A stretch of 64,000 nucleotides of DNA, taken from the NCBI GenBank assembly GCA_039545355.1, contig BCJJ01000029.1, positions 62,001 through 126,000 on the forward strand. Reading direction: 5' to 3'. The notes under the pieces are model-generated. The model was given only the letters and a program-made list of their open reading frames with translations, ran no database searches and was not told where the DNA came from. The number at the start of each line of letters is the position of its first letter. The stretch's first letter is position 1. Of the stretch, positions 56,286 to 64,000 are shown one piece after another. This DNA comes from Trichosporon coremiiforme (lineage: Eukaryota; Basidiomycota; Tremellomycetes; Trichosporonales; Trichosporonaceae). The position numbers and the translations under genes are program-made.

Positions 56286-58217
56286 GGCTGGAGACAGTTA
56301 TCAGGGACAGACACGTCGTGCTGTCGGGTTCGTCGCGGTCGGTCGAGGTTGTTTCGTCTCGATGGAGGTGGAGAAACTGATAGAGCGCCGTGAGATGGGC
56401 AGTCACTCGTCTTATGTCTGATGGAGACCGCTCCAAGCCCAAAACCGACCGAGAAGATGCGGCGCACACGGAACAGCGGTTACGGCGGTAGAGCGAAACA
56501 GAGTAAGCCTCAAGAGGGAAAACGTCGAACAATAGCTGGAATGTAAAACAATGGCTGGGTGATCAACGGGTGCTGGCGTCCGCTGAAAGGATGGGACTTT
56601 TGGGAGGGTATGCCGATGCGAAGCGTGATCGTGACCGATCAATGGGGGAGTCAGCAGCGCAGCAATGGTCGAAGCGCAAGATGCCAAGGCAGGAGTAGCT
56701 TTGAGGATGACGAAGAGCGCTGGCGGTCTAGCTCGATGAGGAGGTACGTTCCGCTGTTTGTGTCTCGCGCGTAGGTCGCAGGTCGCAAGTCCGACGGGCG
56801 CGTTGTGTCGAGTGGTCGAGGGTCTTCTGATCACCGTGTCGCTCACGGCCCTCGTTCAAGGACTAAGGCGCTCGACCGCAAAATGCGAACGAGATCGTCC
56901 GGGATCGTGGGCAGAGGCTGAACCTCCGAAACAACTGAGGAAAAGTCAGACCACCTTGCCCAGCACTGGTTACGAGGATAGGCGCTAGTCGTTGTGGTGG
57001 TGTGCCGAAGAATGGATGTCATTCGACAGGGGGAGCAATTTAATCGAGTGCAGGCCAAAGCTTGTAAAGCTTGAACCGTAGTCCGACTCTCAAGAGATAT
57101 GCTCTTCGTCGGTGCCTGAGGCCTGCCAGGACCGCTTGGCCGCTGAGCGACTTGGCCGCACACTGATCTAGGGATTGCGTTGAAACCTTGTAGTCCGGCG
57201 GCGACCGTCCGTCAACTGTTGTCACCCACCTGTTCGGCACTAAAGGTTGTGCGTCCGATACGATGGGCTCGAAAATCGCGAATCCGACACGTTGAGAGGT
57301 TCGAGGTAAAGGATGACTTTCGATCACGCCGAGATGAGATATGGAGAGTCGCAAGCTCGATCCAGGAACCAATAGGTAGGGAACGGAAGTAGACCCACGA
57401 CTACTACCGGTGCAGCTGTAAACTGAGCTGCCAGCGAGGTTGTTGGGAACGGCGAGGGCGGTTCTTCGGGCGGGCGCGGCGACGTGGTAGTCGATGGGCA
57501 AGAGAGTGGAGATGAGATCGAGGGAGGGGGAAAGGGCACGTCGGATGACAGATTGAGGCGGCGGTCGAGTTGTTGAACCGGGCCGTCAGGGTCCAGCAAG
57601 CCAAGTAAGGTCCAAGAGATGCCGCTAACAAAGGTGGCCGACCCGTTTGCCATTCACTGGATAGTACTCTGTTCACGATCACTTGCATTGCTGTTTCCTG
57701 GACAGCGGTCCTGGCCCGCTCGGCACTCTGCAACTCTGCATGCACATACGCCTGCCGATCCCGAGTCTGCAGCACGCAGCCTCTGTCGGCTTATCTCGAC
57801 CTGCAGCACACCCGAACTGACAGTCGCCCACCCACTCGTACCTCACCGCGCCCGTGCTCAGCGCGTCCAGCGATCCAGCGTCGTACCAAACCCGCCCCCG
57901 CGCCCCGCTTGCCCGGTACCGTCCCGCTCCTACCGAACGGCACATCAGTCCGCTCAGCCAGCCAGTCCGGCAGTCCGGCCAGGCTGACAGATACCGGCCC
58001 TCCGGACCAGCTCGTGACTTGCATTTACTTCATCCTATCGTTACAAAATGTGCTCTCGAGACTCTGTTGTATAGTCTGTCTGTGCTCTACCGTCGCCGCC
58101 GTACCCCAAGGGGCATGCACTCCGGAAGCAAGGTGGCGGCGACGCTTCCGGCCCTGCCGGCCCGGCAGGTGACGCTCGGCTACCGCCTCAACACCCGTCT
58201 AATCGTCTACACCGAAT
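56286..58217. other. Intergenic region, no gene supported
   Basis: 1.9 kb holding the kinase promoter and the 3' UTR of PRE3, both minus-strand. Short overlapping ORFs only. A small inverted repeat AAGCTTGTAAAGCTT lies at about 57059. No RNA gene recognised. Confidence 0.45.
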
Positions 58218-59073
58218 CTACACCGAGGTCGCGGAAACCCTCTCGGCGGAACCCAGCACCTCCTTGCCCTCCCAGAAGCGCGGGAGCTCGTTTCCGGGGA
58301 TGCTGATGTCAGCTGCGCTCCTCAAAAAAACAACTCACAAGATACGCTCGACCTTGTCCTTGGTGAGAACACACATCCTGATGCATCCTCCAGATGATCC
58401 GTCGCGGCTCATGGCAAGAGCGAGAGCTGGCGTCAGCGTCTGCAAGGGCAGCTGATGACTCACTGTTCTTGACGAACTCGATCGTCTGCTCCTCGTTCCA
58501 GCCCTCACGATACGTGGCGTCACAGTATCCGTAGACGTACGTCGATCCGGATCCACCGATGGCCCACGGCTGCTTGAAGGTGCCGCCGCCAAGCGGGATG
58601 TTGTACACACTTCCGCCGTTCTCCTTGTCCCAGCCACCAACGATAATACCAGCCGAGAGCTGGTCCTTGTTCTCGTAACAGAGCTTCTCGAACAGAGCAG
58701 CGATGGTGGCCACAGGAGGAGCCTCGCCGTAGATCTGGGTGTAGAGCTGGGCATGGTGGTGGACAATGTCGGCGACAGCCTGGGTGTCGGCGGCAGATCC
58801 GGAACGGCAGCAGTAGACACGGTCGTGGATGTGCGTGAGCTTGTCCGTCACACGGTTGGCCTGCCGATTAGCTACGCAGAGGGCGCAAGAGCTAGCTCAC
58901 AATGTAGGAACCGGTGGTCGTCCTGGAGTCGGCGCCGATAACGACACCATCAGCGAACTGGACGGCCATGATCGAGGTCTGGACAGTCAGCAAGCGTAAG
59001 CGACGGAGAGACGTACACCGAGGTTGACCTCGCCCTTCTTGAGGTGCATGATGTCGACGTTGTTGATGTTCAT
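58218..59073 (-). CDS. PRE3: 20S proteasome subunit beta1 (caspase-like, Pre3/PSMB6)
   Basis: Five exons: 59073-59017, 58978-58901, 58860-58464, 58426-58339 and 58302-58218; introns 36-40 nt; 234 aa. beta1 is one of the three catalytic proteasome subunits and cuts after acidic residues. A 19-residue propeptide ending NLG precedes the catalytic Thr20, which becomes Thr1 after self-cleavage. The intron falls exactly between that Gly and Thr. Mature-numbered Asp17 (GADSR), Lys33 (VTDKL) and the SGSAADTQA loop are present, as are [10 protein letters not shown] and [10 protein letters not shown]. The last exon gives [13 protein letters not shown], then a ~16-residue tail. It is divergent from the gene at 59907. 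Confidence 0.95.
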
Positions 59074-59906
59074 GGCTTCTGGAGTGACGCTAGGAGTAGA
59101 AGCCGGGGTATAAGATGTTGTCGGAACGACTGAGATGTAGCAGCCAGAGTAGTGTCGTCCAGCCGCGCAAGCGAAACCAGGCAGTGGTCGATGAAGTCAC
59201 AACGACGACGCTGACGCGCTTGGTGGTATGTTGCCACGTGGTTTGGGTATCGCCGGTAAGACCGGAAGGGTGGCAGGGCGCGTTGAAGAGGGGGCTGGGG
59301 AGCGCGCGTCACTGTAATGGCGGAGGGTAATGACCGAAATTAGAAGGTCTAAGGAAATGGCTGAGGGTGAATACCTTAGTTTTCGGTAAAGGAAGATCAT
59401 GCGCTGCGGGCTGGGAGCGAGCACCTGCTGCGCGCGCGCGTCTGGCTTCGCAACCTGGCTTCGGCTGGGTCATCTGGGTCATCTGTCTGGGCCTGCGATG
59501 TTCTGGGCGGATGCGAGGCAAGAGGAACAAGCCACCACCCCCTAATAGCCCCTCAACACCCCTATTTACCACTTGCCCAAACCCACTTCTCTTCATCAGA
59601 TCACGATCAGTCTCAGTCTCCACACCACTCTTCTTTGTATCATACACAACATACAACACACCACGCATCCCCTGCACCACACACCACCACGCGTCAACAA
59701 CGCCCATCGCCCACCGCCTCATCGTCACCAACCCTCTCATCGCGTCACTATCAGGATCGATCTCGGCAGATCCGTTTCCCAATTACACACTCCCTTGATT
59801 ATTCCAGCAATCTAAACTCTCGCAATTCTTATAACGCGACCGGCGTCTTCCACCATCGCCTCCCACATCCTTTGATCCATCTCGGCCCCGACGCCAGACG
59901 ACCCCC
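59074..59906. promoter_or_regulatory. Divergent promoter, PRE3 / 59907 gene
   Basis: 833 bp. The right half, from about 59530, is C/A-rich on the plus strand (ACCACACACCACC), suggesting a long leader for the 59907 gene. No clear proteasome control element (GGTGGCAAA-like) was found. Confidence 0.5.
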
Positions 59907-61040
59907 ATGCCGTCAGTGCCAGTCATCAACACCGCTGGTGCACACTCAACGAGGGACTACGTCCCTCTCGACGACCAGCTCGAAGAGGTCACTGGATCTC
60001 CAACAACAGCCGTCAATGGCTCGGTAGTCTACTCGAAGCCACTTCCCCAGGGCCATGGTAGCCGCCATGGATCGGGAAGCGCAGGAGGAAGTCGATGGGT
60101 AGAGGAAGAAGACGGAGACATTGGAGCGGTTAGGTACAAAGGCAAGGAAAGAGCATGGGACGAGTCGTCGTCGCCTGCCCAGAGCCCAGCGACGGCAGAC
60201 TTCAGCCACTCGTACCCGCCATTGAGCCAGGAAGAGGATGAGGAGAAGCGTGTCCAAGCAGTGAGTGTGCCCGTCGCGCCGTGTCTTTGCGACAATCGTA
60301 ATCAGGTGCTGACGCTGTGATTTCCATTGCATTGCGCTCCTTCCTTCCAACACTGCTTCACTTGCTCGCGGCGCACAGAACCTGGCCAAGTTCACGGCCC
60401 GTGAGACGGCTCGCCGCAAGGCTGCGCGCGCCTCGCGTGTTTTTCCGTCACAGACCGACTCTGGCCGGTCCTCGGCGAGCTCGTCCACCACCTCGCTGCC
60501 TCGCTCAAGACTATCGTCGATCCAGGGCACCGTCAAGCGATCGTCTGTACTGGGCAACCTCTTGCATAAGGGCAAGGGCAGCCGGAGTAGCAGCACCTCT
60601 TCCTCGCAGTCCCATGACGTGAGTCACCCATGACCCATCGGCAATCTAACTCTGAGCAGTTATCTTTACCCTCAACCAGCGGCGCCAATGCACAGACAGC
60701 CTACCCGAACCCTTACGACAGTCCGGCGGAATCCGACCCTCTGAGGTCACCGACGTCTGCCTCGCCGACGGACGCCTCCTTCAAGCCGAGCATGAAGAAG
60801 TCAAGTCCTTTTGCCGATCCCTCGTCCGCCCAGAGCCCGGCTCAGTCACCGACAACGGAGGGCAGCGTCGGATATCAGGGACAGAACTGGCGGGGCGGAG
60901 CAGCGGTGACTGAGCAGACGGCGGCCCCGCCAAAGAAGGAGAAGTGGTGGCATGCGCTGTGTGCATGGGGCAACGACCTGGACGGAGGACACGGCAACCG
61001 CAGCAGCAACCAGGCTGGACGAACGAATCCGTTCGAATAG
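59907..61040 (+). CDS. Uncharacterised Ser-rich protein with C-terminal NPF motif
   Basis: Exons 59907-60260, 60379-60618 and 60660-61040 with introns of 118 and 41 nt; 324 aa. I do not recognise the family. It is mostly Ser/Pro/Gly-rich and probably disordered. A basic helix-like stretch at about residues 119-140 (FTARETARRKAARASR) follows the first splice. The last ~50 residues look constrained: KKEKWWHALCAWGNDLDGG, then a short polar stretch and the terminal TNPFE. NPF motifs bind EH-domain endocytic adaptors, and a second NPY (PNPYDSP) lies near residue 215. A role in membrane traffic is therefore possible but inferred only from that motif. Confidence 0.7.
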
Positions 61041-61970
61041 TGGAGCGGGAGGTACAGAGGAACGGGGGAAGGGACATTATTTTGCGGGATGGCATTGTCG
61101 GACATCATTCATTTACAGAAGCAGAAGCTCCACTGTTGAAGTAGAGTAGATATACCATAGAAGCAGGAGGAGTTGTACAAGCTGTGACTCTTTATCGTGT
61201 AGGAGATGCATATGTAGCGTCCTCTTTCGGCAGACACACGTTCGGAGCGCTGCGGTCGATCATTTGCGCGGATATGAGAGAGGGAAATGAGGGCTCGAGG
61301 GCTCGAGGGCTCCCCTTCGGGTTGTTTAGTTCCGCTGGACGCGTCCGAGCGGGAGCAATTGTCCACGCGAAGGCGGGCAGGCAGAGGGTGTGAAGGGTGG
61401 TGGACTGTACAGTGATACGCTGGCTGGTCACTGGCTGAGTGTGTCCCACGCCCTTCAGCTTACAGCCTACGCCTTCGATTCCGCCGTCCTAGCATCCACC
61501 CTCGACCGTTGAACCCTCACTCGCTCGCTCACTCCGCTCAGCACCGCGTGCATCAACATCCAACCTACCAACGACTTGCTTGCTTTCAGTGAACCTTAGC
61601 ACCACACCACCCATCCATCCCATCCCATCCACTTCCGACGCCCAAGACGTCAACTGACACACCCTTCTCCCCACTACTCCACACTACCCCGACGACGCCA
61701 GTGAACGCCGCATCCCCTGCCCCGGTTCCGTCCCGTGCCCCGCCTCCATCCAGGCAACCGGCCGCCTTGTTGATTTATCCCCCCTCGACCTTGACGCGCC
61801 CCGACATCCGACATAGCAATCGGACCAGGGACGACGCGTCCAACAACCATCATCAACCGCCGGTAGTCACTTGTCGCGACAAAGGGCCCATTACATCAAT
61901 TTGACCCGGCCCACACCACCATCCAAACCATCCTTGCATTATCCCTCTCCCCCCTCCTCCTCTCCACCCC
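61041..61970. other. Intergenic region before the right-edge gene
   Basis: 930 bp. The last ~450 bp is C/T- and C/A-rich (CACCACACCACCCATCC), a likely leader. A short repeat GGGCTCGAGG lies at about 61291-61310. No gene supported. Confidence 0.5.
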
Positions 61971-64000
61971 ATGGCCAGAGAGACCAGGGGTTCGGCGCGT
62001 GCTGCCGAGTCACCCACAACACGTACGTGCATCATGAGACTACATCCCTCAACTGCCCTGGCGCCCCATGTTTGCATGTCGCTGACCTGATGCAGCCCAA
62101 CCCGACTCGAGCACAAAACGAAAGCGCATGAGCGCTGATGCTGCCGCCTTGCAAGAGGCCAACGGTGGTGACAACCACGACCCGAAACGTCCACGGATGG
62201 CGAACCCGAACGGAGCAAGCGATGCCTCGAACGGCAAGGACGTCAAGACAGAGGATGATGGACCAGGACGACCGCTGTCCAAGGATGTGCGCGAGGCGAT
62301 CGCCGTCGTTATTGCTCAGTGAGTCCCGGGCTGACTACCCCTCTCGGTTGTAGCTGACAAACAGAATGGCCAAGAGCCTACCGCCTCCCATCAACAACCT
62401 GCTCTCTTTGTCACTACCGCCCGACTTCTCGCGGTCAGATGAAAACACGCTGGGCTACATGCTGAAGCAGGACACGCTGACATGGGAGAACCTCGTGGTG
62501 GGTGTTTTTCTCTTTTGACTCAGCCGGAACGCGTGCTGACCTCAGTCCACCATCCACCTGTTTACGGAGCATCTGCTCGCCCCTTCATCCTACCCGAACC
62601 CGGTGCCGTCACTCTCGCGGATCCACCTCCCGGTGCCGCCTCTGCCCGCCCACTTCCCGCCGATGACGCTCTACTCGTTCTGCACCGCTCTCCATCAAAT
62701 CCTGCTCCAGGTCGAGCCCCTGGACGACGGGTTCTCTCCGCTCGACTTTAAGCAGACGCAAGAACGCTGGGCGCTCATGCAGAAGACGCCCGGAAACGGC
62801 GTGGGCACCCTGTCCGGCGAGTGGTTCACAGCGAGCGTCGACCTGCGCGAAGTCGAGGCTGCGAAAAAGAAGGTCAAGCTCGAACCAGGCAAGACACTTT
62901 TGGAAACACTCGCGGAAACCGGCCAGAAGTTTGGATACGCCAAGGCCGTCGCCGTCCAGACGAGTGGCGTCCTCGGCGAGCCAGACGAGAAGGCCGTGCC
63001 GAAGCTCTCGGATGTCGTGATCCGGAGAGCGAGCCTGAAGGCGCAGCGGTGGAAGGACATTCTGAAGGCGCGTCGGACAGGTTCTTTCGATACGACACTG
63101 CACCCGGTGTCCGTCCCCCGTGTGTCGACGGGCGCGTTCACCCCGAGTTTTGCGCCGACGTACGACTCCAGCTCTGCCGCGGGCATGGGCTACGACTCTA
63201 CGCTCGACGCCATGCACGAGTCTGCTCGAGAGCGCAAGTACCTGAAGGAGTCGACGCAACACAATCTCCCCGAGGAGGGCTGGAAGGGCGTTCTCGCGAA
63301 GAAGCCCGAGAAGCCGGGCGACAAGCTCGAGGGCGAGGACGAGGCCGAGGTCAAGGTCGAGGAGTCTGTCGACGAAGTCCTGGCCGCGAACGCCGAGCGC
63401 ATCGAGGAGCTGCAGGAGTGGCAGGAGCTGCGTGTCCGGAAAGGCGACGCCACCTGGGTCAGCGACCGCGAGCAGGCCGTCGCGGACGAGCTGTTTGCGT
63501 CGCTCGCCAAGCTCGTTGGAACCTCCGACACCCCGCCGTCTGCCCTGGTCGACGCCAAGCCCGGAATGGCCCACACGCTCGCGAAACGCTTACTTGCGAA
63601 CCGGGCGCCGATCATCCGAGGCACCCTCGACCCTGCCCGTCCTCGTGCGCTGCACGACAACTCGACCATCCGGCTTAGGGCTCAGGCTGCGGCGCAGATC
63701 AACACGCAGGCGCCCTCGGCGCTCGGTCTGAACGGCGTCGCCGCGAGCCCGCACGTGCAACCACCAAAGGTGCAGCAGCCGTACGGCCAGCCGCAGGTGC
63801 GGGAACCGCCACCGCACACAATGCCCAACACGCCCAGGTATTACCCGCAGCAGCAGCGGCCGGCGTACGGCAGCGTACCCGCCATGTCGCCCCCGCAAGG
63901 CGGGCAGCAGCACATGGGACAGATGCGCATGTCGTACCAGGGCGGCGCGGCCGGCTCGCCGTCCTACCGCCCGCAAGCCCCGAACTACCCGCGCACGCCG
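61971..64000 (+). CDS. Uncharacterised nuclear-looking protein, cut by the window edge
   Basis: Exons 61971-62022, 62096-62318, 62365-62497 and 62546 to beyond 64000; introns 73, 46 and 48 nt; 621 codons in the window, still open at the edge. The short first exon joins at ACA C|CC and supplies the start MARETRGSARAAES. A basic KRKR (residues 27-30) and PKRPR look like nuclear signals. The middle (about residues 135-250) is hydrophobic and helical with Pro turns (STIHLFTEHLL, PPMTLYSFCTALHQILLQVEP). A later helix ERIEELQEWQELR precedes another predicted helical bundle (VADELFASLAKLVG). The end becomes Gln/Pro/Gly/Tyr-rich. The overall plan resembles chromatin-remodelling or Mediator-type subunits, but I cannot name one. 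Confidence 0.7.

Noticed and set aside
56398..57800. Minus-strand frames between the kinase and PRE3
   Set aside because: Short, overlapping and Thr/Ser/Arg-rich; better read as promoter and UTR DNA.
1..64000. CRISPR arrays, bacterial operons, rRNA, transposons, viral genes
   Set aside because: No regularly spaced repeats, no rRNA-like sequence, and no transposase, reverse transcriptase or terminal-repeat structure was seen. The intron pattern shows a eukaryotic nuclear genome.

Overview
The window is nuclear DNA from a fungus, most likely a basidiomycetous yeast of the Tremellomycetes, possibly Trichosporonales-like. The genes are GC-rich and broken by very small introns, mostly 32-60 nt. 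These introns have a GTGAGT-type donor, a CTGAC/CTAAC branch site (often AGCTGAC) and an acceptor a few bases later. The protein set (Spt6, Nup85, Sog2, Cdc123, a USP48-like deubiquitinase, Dbp4, Nob1, Leu2, a YANK kinase, proteasome beta1) is typical of free-living fungi. The taxonomic call is inference; nothing was searched. Exon joins were worked out by hand from splice signals and reading frame.

Layout. 1-1362 holds no gene I can support. 1363-21889 is a dense housekeeping block: SPT6 (-), NUP85 (+), SOG2 (+), a TMA23/GPATCH4-type G-patch protein (-), CDC123 (+), a USP48-like deubiquitinase (-) and an EFM6-like methyltransferase (+). 21890-27611 is gene-poor, with one small low-complexity ORF at 25476. 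DBP4 (-) spans 27612-31743 because of a 1462-nt intron. 32336-45547 holds six paralogous C2H2 zinc-finger genes or remnants, all on the minus strand. They are interrupted by a Nudix hydrolase (+), NOB1 (-), LEU2 (+) and a DUF4240 protein (+). 45870-48616 encodes a large uncharacterised protein (-). 50627-51571 holds a disrupted coding region (+). Then come an MFS transporter (+), a YANK/STK32-type kinase (-), proteasome beta1 PRE3 (-), an uncharacterised protein with a C-terminal NPF motif (+) and, running off the right edge, an uncharacterised nuclear-looking protein (+).

How the genes relate. There are no operons; neighbours often share divergent promoters (SPT6/NUP85, G-patch/CDC123, deubiquitinase/EFM6-like, NOB1/LEU2, PRE3/59907 gene). 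Several products belong to ribosome production or translation (DBP4, NOB1, TMA23-type, CDC123, EFM6-like).

The least expected material is: (i) the zinc-finger cluster, where a phase-1 intron splits the codon for the last zinc-ligand histidine and where three of six copies are decaying; (ii) a small ubiquitin-binding-type NZF finger at the end of the USP48-like protein, visible only after removing a 34-nt intron; and (iii) the DBP4 giant intron.
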